Source: JAJFFW01 sp963922595 (GTDB lineage Bacteria > Pseudomonadota > Alphaproteobacteria > Caulobacterales > Parvularculaceae). Taken from it: a stretch of 64,000 nt of DNA. Positions 35,432 through 44,000 of this stretch are shown piece after piece. Where the stretch lies: positions 1-64,000 of the forward strand of contig CAWUIM010000005.1 in the NCBI GenBank assembly GCA_963922595.1, given 5' to 3'. The translations under genes were made by a program, and so were the position numbers. Positions within the stretch are counted from its first letter, which is position 1. The number at the start of each line of letters is the position of its first letter. The notes under the pieces were generated by a model. That model had not been told where the DNA came from. It worked only from the letters and a program-made list of their open reading frames with translations, and ran no database searches.

Positions 35432-36631
35432 TTAGCGATTATTGACCGCGTCTACCTTCGCCACACCGTCCATAGTTCCATCCTCATCGCTCGACCGATT
35501 CACCAGAACGGAATTCACTGGGCTTGGACAACGCCGCTGAAGGTCACTTAGATTTTTCCGGGGGCTAAATCGAAAGAAAATTGACTTAACCGGCGACCGA
35601 AGCGCACGCGCGTTCTCAATACAGAGCCTTTTCTCATTAAGCGCCATTACGGGCTCAACCGCATCATCAATATTTTTCATATTGATGTTTCCAATTATCT
35701 CCAAGAGCGCCGCTTCCCTCCGCTCCGCTTTGTCCATCGCCTCGGTATATGAAATCGTTAGATTTTTTATCTCCCCACGTGCATCCGCTAATTCGCGAAC
35801 GAAATTAGGATCAGGCCATTCGTTAACACGACGTATGGCGGCCTCATTCACAATTCGGAACTGTTCGCGGATGATATAGCGTTCTGTGCCTCTCAACCGT
35901 TCATCAAGCACGCCATTCAAGGCCGCAAGCGCCGAATCCGGTAACTTTGTCCGAATGAAATTACCTTGACTATCCTCAACTAAAGCCCCTTCCATCTTTT
36001 CAGAAATTGAGTTCAACACTTGCACATTTAAACCAATTTTTGATTCTTCGATATCACTGATACGTCTATTCAATTCTACAAACTGTTGCCCAACAGTGTT
36101 TTCCGAGTTAGCCGAACTGTGGTCTTCGGAAAAGAGGGAAGCCGGAAAAGCCACTCCAGCAAGAATCATGAGCTGCTTGGTAAGCGACGCCCGGGTTAAT
36201 AAATCTTCGAGGAGCGCCTTATCTGTAAGCACACGAATTAACGAGAAAAGATTTACAAACAGAAATACTGCCATCACCAAGTTTCCGTCTATACATGCAC
36301 TATTTTGCAGAGGCAATGCACGGGTCGCTCCATCAAAGACCGCCGCAACGGGCTCGGCGATAAATTCCCTTAACCACAAATTCAACGGCGTTTCGCTAAT
36401 TGATGCCGCTTCGCCATCTGCGCAGATTAAACTGGGCGGCGCTTGCTCAATTGAAAAGTGAAAGATAACGAACAGAAGTGAAGTAGATGCGAATACAAGC
36501 AGAGGATCAGAGAAATAGGCTACGATTGCGCGCCAGACGCCTCTCACCGCAGCGACCAAATAACGCCAAAAAACGCTAGCACATTGACTTAATAATCGAC
36601 TGACTCTCTTCATAATTCTCTTTACAGTCAT
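35432..36631 (-). CDS. Inner-membrane protein with periplasmic or cytosolic helical domain
   Basis: Start taken at the ATG at 36631, which has GGAG seven bases upstream; this gives 399 residues. There are two or three hydrophobic segments in the first ~190 residues (PLLVFASTSLLFVIFHF, LVMAVFLFVNLFSLIRVL, QLMILAGVAFPASLF). A long, highly charged helical stretch (about 200-330, VELNRRISDIEESK and ELADARGEIKNLTISYTEAMDKAERREAAL) looks like a coiled coil, followed by a basic tail. No family is recognised. It is the last gene of a three-gene operon and begins 32 bp after the barrel-protein gene. Confidence 0.6.
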   Translation of the reverse strand: MTVKRIMKRVSRLLSQCASVFWRYLVAAVRGVWRAIVAYFSDPLLVFASTSLLFVIFHFSIEQAPPSLICADGEAASISETPLNLWLREFIAEPVAAVFDGATRALPLQNSACIDGNLVMAVFLFVNLFSLIRVLTDKALLEDLLTRASLTKQLMILAGVAFPASLFSEDHSSANSENTVGQQFVELNRRISDIEESKIGLNVQVLNSISEKMEGALVEDSQGNFIRTKLPDSALAALNGVLDERLRGTERYIIREQFRIVNEAAIRRVNEWPDPNFVRELADARGEIKNLTISYTEAMDKAERREAALLEIIGNINMKNIDDAVEPVMALNEKRLCIENARALRSPVKSIFFRFSPRKNLSDLQRRCPSPVNSVLVNRSSDEDGTMDGVAKVDAVNNR

Positions 36632-36663
36632 ATCAATGCTCCATCGCACGCCGAAATTTTTAA

Positions 36664-37839
36664 TTACGGCAGCAAATTGAACCCTGCACCCACGAACACG
36701 CCGAAGGTGAGCTCATTATCACGTCCTTCTTGCCAGTTAATTCGTATACCGCCATTTAGATTATTTTTTGCGTCCGAGAACAGGTAAATCGGGACGTCCA
36801 CCTCCAGCTCGTCGTCCCTCAAATCGTACGAAAGACGAACGGTTACGCCTTGGTTTCCAGAGAGAGGTTTGACCTTGAAACTTCGCCGCCCTTCGATGTA
36901 AATAACATTTGCAACATCTTTTACGGGCGCACCGACCGGACTTGTAACACAATCCTGCAAGCCCAACGCATCAGGCGATGAGCATAATTGACGGCTCCCG
37001 GCGTCACGAAATCGCGTTTGTCGCCTAAATCCCGCGAGATACAGCGCCTTTCTCGATTTCGGCACAATACCCACGTAGCCAGCGACGCTCCATGGCGTCT
37101 CACGTGAGTCTTCTCTTGCGAGCGTATCGTCGTTAAGAAAGCTAAATTCGTCATTGCCGATGGACCCAGAAACGCCCCACACATAATGCGGAGCGGGGAG
37201 TTCGAAGTAATCTCCAAAGGACTGGTTGAATTGGGGCGCGTAAGTGCGTTGGCAATATGTGGAGAGCTTCACCCGATCAGCGCTCACAGGATCGCAATGG
37301 CCGCGCACCGTGCATCCCGCGTAGATCTCAGCGCGAACAGCATCCAGAAATGCGCTATCGTCGACCAAGTTAAGGCGCCTGTGATAATTTGTGATCGAAA
37401 AGGACAGCGATACGCCGTCCGTCAACTGATCAAGGCGGGCGAATTCGTTAAACCGATTTCCCTGAGTTACCGGCGCGGCGAGGACACCCTTGAAAGCGGT
37501 CGAAGATCCAGCCCCGAATAGTTTCGTCGCCGTTTGAGTGAGCGATAGCGACACCATGCTCGACGTTTGAGCTGTTTGGATTTCGATCCGTTGACCCGCT
37601 CCACCAACGGGGTTGCTCGATTCCGTTGTCAAAGTTGCAATCCCCTGACGCGCAATCGCAACCTCCTCTGACTCTGTTTTGACTTCTGGTATTGACGATG
37701 TCCTACCGCCAAGGTTCTCCCAGTCTTTTGCCGAGTAAACGCACTTTATGTCATCCTGCGCAAGGGCGGCGCTCGCCAGCCCCGACGCGAATATAAGCAC
37801 TGAACCTGTAATCACCAATGATTTTTTCTTACCGATCAT
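36664..37839 (-). CDS. Secreted, probably outer-membrane beta-barrel protein
   Basis: A 391-residue protein with a signal peptide (LVITGSVLIFASGLASAALAQ). The mature part has four to five Cys and, from about residue 230, repeated amphipathic strands ending GVFVGAGFNLLP, suggesting a barrel. The middle (SVAGYVGIVPKSRKALYLAGF) reads like long barrel strands. No family is recognised. Its start overlaps the stop of the preceding small gene by four bases, so the two are co-translated. Confidence 0.6.
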   Translation of the reverse strand: MIGKKKSLVITGSVLIFASGLASAALAQDDIKCVYSAKDWENLGGRTSSIPEVKTESEEVAIARQGIATLTTESSNPVGGAGQRIEIQTAQTSSMVSLSLTQTATKLFGAGSSTAFKGVLAAPVTQGNRFNEFARLDQLTDGVSLSFSITNYHRRLNLVDDSAFLDAVRAEIYAGCTVRGHCDPVSADRVKLSTYCQRTYAPQFNQSFGDYFELPAPHYVWGVSGSIGNDEFSFLNDDTLAREDSRETPWSVAGYVGIVPKSRKALYLAGFRRQTRFRDAGSRQLCSSPDALGLQDCVTSPVGAPVKDVANVIYIEGRRSFKVKPLSGNQGVTVRLSYDLRDDELEVDVPIYLFSDAKNNLNGGIRINWQEGRDNELTFGVFVGAGFNLLP

Positions 37840-38111
37840 ATGACCATCTCCCCCGTCCAGCCGCCGTCGGTGAATCCGTCAACGATCCGGTCTGTAATCT
37901 TGAATGAATTGAAGCCATCCCGCTGGATAGTGAGCGTTCCAAGTGATCCGGCGACGCCCAGGAACGAGAACTTGATGCGCACCAACTCGCCAGTTCGCAT
38001 TTCCGCCGTATGCTTATTATTACGTAAGGGCAGTTCTTCGCCATCGACGACAAGAGCCGGTGCTCGTGCGCCGTCCTCAAGTTTTACTTTAAAGTGAACG
38101 GATTTCTCCAT
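37836..38111 (-). CDS. Small protein of unknown function
   Basis: The ATG at 38111 has a strong AGGGGGA site and gives 91 residues (a longer frame reaches 38189 but would run through the CRP-type palindrome). The product is compact, without signal or membrane segment, and looks beta-rich (KSVHFKVKLEDGARAPALVVD, LGTLTIQRDGFNSFKITDRI). No family is recognised. It is first in the operon, with start-stop overlap to the next gene, and divergent from the subtilase. Confidence 0.6.
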   Translation of the reverse strand: MEKSVHFKVKLEDGARAPALVVDGEELPLRNNKHTAEMRTGELVRIKFSFLGVAGSLGTLTIQRDGFNSFKITDRIVDGFTDGGWTGEMVI

Positions 38112-38175
38112 AATTGTCCCCCTGTCCGCTTCGTAATTGTGCGGACAGGATATTCCAATTATTCGAGCCGTATGC

Positions 38176-38189
38176 GTGACGGCCGTCAC
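38176..38189. promoter_or_regulatory. CRP-type palindrome between envelope operon and subtilase
   Basis: GTGACGGCCGTCAC is a perfect inverted repeat with CRP spacing (GTGA-N6-TCAC). It lies between divergent starts at 38111 and 38262, centred 71.5 and 79.5 bp from them. On the minus strand TATCCT at 38148-38153 would put the centre near -41.5 of the small-protein promoter. The same box occurs at 40151 and 51129. Confidence 0.65.
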
Positions 38190-38261
38190 ATGCGGCGATG
38201 ATTTAATTTTGACAAGGAATGAGTCGCTGGCTAACCAAATTCAATCTGACAGGAAAATGCT

Positions 38262-39923
38262 ATGAAGATTACTGATCTCATGTCCGACATAGCGAAAGCC
38301 GGACCGCCTGCGCTCGACCAGGAAATGGTGGTGGAACTAATCTACGATGCGGCGCCAGATTTGAAATTCATCAGAGACGAACTGCAGCGAATATGCGGAA
38401 AAGAGACACGCATTTCGATAGACGATCCGTTTTCAAGTTGCGGATTATTTTTTGTCTTCGTCCAGTTCGTTGATTTTAGTAGTACGCAACAGGAACATCT
38501 CGGATTTGAGCTCGCGCGCGCCCTGAAATCGCCCTTGCGCGCGAAGGAAACAAACTTTGTTGGTACGGATAGTTTCTACGGATCGCTCGCCGCTGTGGAG
38601 GCCGGCGATGACCTAATGCAAAGATCGTTGCGGCTGTGCGAGACAGCATCAAAGGAAATTTCGCCAATAGCGTGGGCGCATGAGGCCGTCGGCGCAACGC
38701 CGTCTATTATTGAAGCGGCGAAGAGAGGCGCCGGCGCCAAAATTGGGCTGATCGATACCGGCACGTCAATCCATAATGATGTTTTAAAGTTGTTCGCGAG
38801 CGATTCACCCGACCTCAATCTGCTGGAAAGAAATCAGCCGCCTGTCGATACGTTCCACGATGGAGGGGTCGTCCCGAGCCCCGGACATGGAACGCTTGTC
38901 GCCAGCGTCGCTGCAAGCCGCGGCCGTTTAACGGATGCGTATGAACCAACAGAACCCGGCAAGATCACGGGGCTCGCCCCTGAAGCTTCAGTTTTGCCTA
39001 TTAGAGCAATCCGGTCCGTCGTCGCTATTCGTCAGAACCGCATCGCTCTCGCCATACAAAAGGCGGTCGAAAAGGAAGCGGACATTATTGTTCTGTGCCT
39101 CGGCGGACCTTTTCGAGTTGGAGCGGTAGAGGCTGCATTGCGGGACGCCCGCGCCGCAGGAGTTATCACGCTCGCGGCCGCCGGCAATTGTTATCCATGG
39201 GTCGTGTTCCCCGCCTGGCTCGCCAAGTACCAACTTTGCGCGGCGATCGCCGCTGTCGCAAAAGACAAAAAACCCTGGAAGAAGTCGTCGCGCGGCAAAG
39301 CTGTGACCGTCAGCGCGCCCGGTGAGAATGTGTGGGGCGCATCAATGAAGGAAAGCGACGGTGACGTTGCGAAGATCTCGCCCTCGCAGGGAACGTCGCT
39401 CGCTACCGCTGTCGCCGCCGGATGCGCCGCCCTTTTTGTTTCGCACCATGGAAAAAACCGCTTGAAGACGATAGCGAAAACAAGAGACACGACCATTCAG
39501 GCGTTGTTCCTTTCCGCAATTATTGACGGGCTAACGCCACCAGCCGAATGGAACGGATCAAAGCGTCTTGGGGCCGGGATCATCGATGTAAAAAAGCTTA
39601 TTGCGTTCGATATTGAACAAGCACCCATCAAAGCGCCGCGCGACACTAAAACTGTCGAGCAGATCGCTTCCACACAACAGGTTTTCGCTGACTATCTGGA
39701 AGATCACACTGAGGCGATCGCTTTCACTTCGGAACAAGTCGGCGATCTCGCCGGCGAACTGCTCTGGGCCGCGCAAATTCACCAGGCCCAAAGAAGGGCG
39801 ATGGATGATGAAGAGTGGGCGACTCTTGGCGGCGCTGTTGCGTTACGCGCCGTAATTTTGTCGCCTCAAGCGGAACGCGTAATCAATATGCACAGTGAAT
39901 TGCAATCGCTCTTTAAAAGGTGA
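38262..39923 (+). CDS. Subtilisin-like serine protease (S8), apparently cytosolic
   Basis: A 553-residue subtilase. The catalytic triad is visible: Asp165 in GLIDTGTS, His209 in GHGTLVAS and Ser379 in GTSLATAVA, with oxyanion Asn309 in AAAGNCY. There is no signal peptide or transmembrane segment. A ~150-residue N-terminal extension of unknown fold precedes the protease domain, and a ~120-residue helical C-terminal extension follows (QIASTQQVFADYLEDHTEAIAF). It is divergent from the envelope operon and shares its CRP-type palindrome. The lack of an export signal suggests an intracellular target, perhaps a neighbouring product. Confidence 0.88.
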   Translation: MKITDLMSDIAKAGPPALDQEMVVELIYDAAPDLKFIRDELQRICGKETRISIDDPFSSCGLFFVFVQFVDFSSTQQEHLGFELARALKSPLRAKETNFVGTDSFYGSLAAVEAGDDLMQRSLRLCETASKEISPIAWAHEAVGATPSIIEAAKRGAGAKIGLIDTGTSIHNDVLKLFASDSPDLNLLERNQPPVDTFHDGGVVPSPGHGTLVASVAASRGRLTDAYEPTEPGKITGLAPEASVLPIRAIRSVVAIRQNRIALAIQKAVEKEADIIVLCLGGPFRVGAVEAALRDARAAGVITLAAAGNCYPWVVFPAWLAKYQLCAAIAAVAKDKKPWKKSSRGKAVTVSAPGENVWGASMKESDGDVAKISPSQGTSLATAVAAGCAALFVSHHGKNRLKTIAKTRDTTIQALFLSAIIDGLTPPAEWNGSKRLGAGIIDVKKLIAFDIEQAPIKAPRDTKTVEQIASTQQVFADYLEDHTEAIAFTSEQVGDLAGELLWAAQIHQAQRRAMDDEEWATLGGAVALRAVILSPQAERVINMHSELQSLFKR

Positions 39924-40236
39924 CCCCGACATTCTTTTCAAAATTTCGACCTCAGTAGTTCACAAATTTTCCACCTGACTTGACCTTTTGGCGCCGCCGT
40001 CACTTAATAACAACGAACGTCACAGATCGGCATGGGGATGATTGAGGAGAGTGGCTGTTTTCAAGTACTTGTAATCGCAGGCGGCTGCGAATTAGTACGT
40101 AACGTTTCACCAGCGCTTATCTTCAATCGCGCGTAGTTACATCGTAACCCGTGACGACCGTCACGTTCATTCAAAGTAGAGCCCTGTACACTTTTGCGAA
40201 TACGTAAAAGCGCATTTTGAACCGGAGGATAGTTAC
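39924..40236. other. Intergenic promoter region of the DyP/P450 operon
   Basis: This 313-bp, relatively AT-rich gap contains the CRP-type palindrome at 40151-40164 and a -10-like TACACT at 40187-40192. A further CGTCAC half-site occurs near 40018. I see no gene in it. Confidence 0.5.
40151..40164 (+). promoter_or_regulatory. CRP-type palindrome of the DyP/P450 operon
   Basis: GTGACGACCGTCAC, flanked by C and G, is centred 79.5 bp before the 40237 start. The -10-like TACACT at 40187-40192 predicts a transcript start near 40199, which places the palindrome centre at about -41.5, the class II activator position. Confidence 0.65.
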
Positions 40237-41076
40237 GTGAAATCAAACCCGCTTGGATGGTCCCAGTCCAAATTCATTGGCGGCGTAACGGAATTATCCG
40301 TATTTGCACCAATAAAGAAAGGGCGCGTTCCCGGAGAGCGTCGTACGTATGAAGAAAGACTACGGTTCGTCATCTCTACGATCCAAAGCCGTGTGGATAA
40401 GGGGTTACCGAACCATTTGAGTCTGATTCCTACGATACACTTCGGCCAACTAACGATTATTCGTCCGGAACACTATTTGCGATTTTCTAATTCGGAGTGT
40501 GTGGAGTACGCGAACACCAATATTCCTAAGCCTTTTGAAGACTACAAGGCGTGCGAAGTTAGTCATCGTAAAAAAACCAACAATTCTATAGATAACGATG
40601 ATATCAAGAATCATGAAAATGGATGCACCACTGACGCTAAATCCGCGCCAGTGGTTCAACGCGAGAAGAACGACTTTCATTCCTGGCTTTTGACGACTGT
40701 TTATTTTGACGGCGACTTGAAAGTCTACATCCGAGATATCGCTGAATTTATCCGCACAGATTTTGATCGGGTTTACGAAAATTGCCTCGAATATCCCTCT
40801 GCGGATAATTTCGAAAAGTTCTGGTTATGGGTTCGAAAATATCAGATTTCGCCAGACTTATTTCATAATGCTTGTACCGACCTATCGGTGGCGCGAATAA
40901 AACAGCTTGAAGACTTCCGTCGCTTATTCAATCAATTTGTCGCCAAAGTTCGGTCTCCCAACGGATACAACGTTGAGTCAATCCATGAGCTTTTTGATGA
41001 ATTTCTACGGGAAAACCAACAATATGCGTCTGGCTTCCCGACAGCCGGCGGCGTTTATGAAACAAAAAGTCGATAG
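40237..41076 (+). CDS. Protein resembling a domain found with DyP-type peroxidases
   Basis: A 279-residue soluble protein with no signal or membrane segment. The N-terminal part (GGVTELSVFAPIKKGRVPG, then LIPTIHFGQLTIIRPEHYLRFS) and the later LLTTVYFDGDLKVYIRDIAEF with ENCLEYP resemble a ferredoxin-like region that accompanies some DyP-type peroxidases. This is recollection of pattern, not a search. Between the two parts lies a charged, low-complexity insert (KKTNNSIDNDDIKNHENG). Base composition is clearly AT-richer than the flanking housekeeping genes. It ends 11 bp before the DyP-P450 fusion and is probably its partner. Confidence 0.5.
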   Translation: MKSNPLGWSQSKFIGGVTELSVFAPIKKGRVPGERRTYEERLRFVISTIQSRVDKGLPNHLSLIPTIHFGQLTIIRPEHYLRFSNSECVEYANTNIPKPFEDYKACEVSHRKKTNNSIDNDDIKNHENGCTTDAKSAPVVQREKNDFHSWLLTTVYFDGDLKVYIRDIAEFIRTDFDRVYENCLEYPSADNFEKFWLWVRKYQISPDLFHNACTDLSVARIKQLEDFRRLFNQFVAKVRSPNGYNVESIHELFDEFLRENQQYASGFPTAGGVYETKSR

Positions 41077-41087
41077 GGGGAAGATTG

Positions 41088-44000
41088 ATGGCGGTGAATT
41101 CAAACAGCGCGGCCGGAGCGACGACACAGTCCGGCGATTCGATCAAGGACCTCGTTCAAGCACACTTTGGCAAGGCGGGAAAAAATAAAAAGGGCGAGAC
41201 GCGCGATTGGTCATTATTCTTTTTTTTCCGTGTCATGAAACACCGGGAAGTGGCGCAGTCCCTTCATAATACGCTAGAGCTCGCGATGCCCCCGGAAAGC
41301 GTTGCTGCGAAAAATAAGAGCCTCCAAAAAACCAACCAGATTGCCGGTGATCTTGGCAATTCAGCCATCATCGGCGCCCAGCTTGATTCAGTGGGCGGCC
41401 ACCCGGGTTTGGTCGTCGAAAGCGAAAAGGATGGATCGCCGATTGTAGGTGCAATACCGAAAGATCCCCCAGCGGCTCTTTTTTTTAATTGGATAAAGTT
41501 GATCGTCGACGGCACCGCCGACAAGTTTATTCAATCGTTGGATGAAACTCTTCAATCAGCGACTGAACGATCTGACGGCGCCGATCCTACCTCAGGTACG
41601 GAGGAAATGGCGGACGATAATTCGCCTGAAAGTCGGATCACTCACCTGATCGGGCTCATCGATACTTATCTGACGAGGTCAGAATTGTCGGGCCAGGAAG
41701 AGGAAGAGTTTCGCGCTATTAGGAAGAATCTCGAACCTGTTTTCAACACTGAGAGCGATCAGAAAATTATCGACGCCACTCTGAAGATCGCCAGATTAAT
41801 GATCGACGAACTCGATGAAGTATTCCTCTCGGCCGATAAATCATCCGACGCTCAGACCAGCATCGATTTGGAAAGTAAGGCGCACGACGCCGGCTTGGCC
41901 GGCTTCTGTATAGGCGAAATCATCAGACACTTCGCGCCGCCGCTACAGAGACGACTTTACGAGCGAAAGCATAACAAATCGCGAACGGACGATTTCAACA
42001 ACTATATCGGAAGTGGCGCCACGATCGTCGGGCCCACGATCCGCAGCGAGAAGGCTCAGGAGGAACATTACGAGAAGAATCGTTCACATATTGAAAGCGG
42101 CAGTCCGCTCCCTCCAATCGATACGACGCCGAGCAATATCGCCTTCACTTTTTCCGGGCTTGAGGCGCTTCAATTAAATGAGCACGTTCTTGCATCATTT
42201 CCCGAAGCCTTCAGAGAAGGCATGGCGGCGCGCGCCGAACGTCTTGGCGACACAGGACCCAGCGCCCCCGAACATTGGGATGGCGAATTGGGCCTGAAGA
42301 GCATCCACGGCTACTTCACAAGCAGCTTCAACTTTGAAGATGTGGGCATACAGCGCACAGAATCCTACTGGAAGCAATTACGCAAGGACATCAAAAGTTT
42401 TAACAATCGAATCGGCGAACGAGGCGAAGCGCTTCGCAGAATTCTTGGAATTCTGTTCCGCCCGTTCGGCTTGGAGGTGCTGCACCTCGAACTCGGACAA
42501 GACCCCTACGAAATCGTTCCCCCAGATGGAAACATCGATGATCGCAAAATAAAACCGCTTCCAAAACGCGTCGAACATTTTGGATTCCGTGACGGCATCA
42601 GTCAGCCATTCGTTGATATGGGGCTTGCCGACTCGCCATCAGGCGGCGGAACGCCATCACGAAATGGAACTTGGTCGCCGGTCGCGCCGGGTGAGATTTA
42701 TCTGGGCGCTGAAGATCAAGACGGTCAGACCCACCTGCAACCGGCGAACGCCGATCTACGCGACGGCGGCACATTCCTTGTCTTCCGGAAACTTGAACAA
42801 GATGTTGTCGGTTTCCGTTCATTCATTGAGCGGCTCCGCACGACGAAATCCGAACAGGAAAAATTGGCGGCGGAATTTATGGGGCGCTGGCGAAATGGCG
42901 CGCCTCTCGTTCTGGCGCCCAACGCTCCCCTCAATTTCGGAGATGACCGCGAAAATATCATCAATGATTTTCTTTATGAAAACGATGATCCGTACGGCGA
43001 AAAATGTCCCCTTAGCGCCCATATTCGCCGCTCAAACCCTCGGGATATCGGCGATGCGAACGATGTCAAGCGCCATCGTATCCTACGCCGGTCAATCGCG
43101 TATGGCGGCCCTATCCTTCCCGAGGGCTCGCTCGGGGATGACGAAGAGCGGGGCATGCTCTTTATCGCAGCAAATTCACGAATTGACCTGCAGTTTGAAG
43201 TCATTCAATCGCTTTGGCTAAACCGCGGTGAATTCCAGGGACAAGCGGGACTTGGCCGCTGCCCGGTAACCGGCGCCAATAACGGCGCGTCCGATGATTT
43301 CTTCTTGGAAGCCGGTTGCGGCGCGCCTGTCGCGAACATTCCACGGTTCGTAACGACAAAAGGCGGCGACTACTTTTTCGTTCCCAGTATTCGTGCGCTT
43401 AGGATGATTGCCAAGCGCGTTTCGTTTCCGATAGAAGACGCGGCGCTAGACAACTTATTGAAGCCAGGTCTCGGTTCAGTCAAGACGCCTGAATTATTCA
43501 GTAAAGATACGATCTCGGAAATCGTCAAAATTCTTACGTTTACAGAAAAGCGAGCCGTTTGCCGAGAAATTCCATCGTCACATCACAATGACCTTGGATC
43601 GAAATCTCGTGATATGAGCTTGGCGCATACCAAGTATTCTCATGAGTCTGCGGACATTATTGCTGAAAGCATTGTTTTCGTGGGCAAGCACGAGGATGTG
43701 ACGACCGTTCTGAAAGGACGGAGTGGAGACGATCGAGTCTCTTTCTCCGTGAAACACTACTACGACACCACAAAACGCATCACGCGCGGCAAACCATTCC
43801 TGATCGGCACAGAACTCGGCGGCGAGACAGAGGATCAACGCAAACGTCTCACTTGCTTGCTGGAGAAGGCGTGGAAACTTTTGAATGATAATATTGATCC
43901 TCACCAAGTTTTGCACCGCTCATTGAATACGCCGCTTGACCTCGCAATACAGCGAACGGGAAAAAAGAAACAAATTGATCTCGTAAGAGATCTTGCATCG

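Noticed and set aside
38112..38189. N-terminal extension of the small protein gene
   Set aside because: It would overlap the CRP-type palindrome and its -10-like site; the ATG at 38111 has a strong ribosome site.
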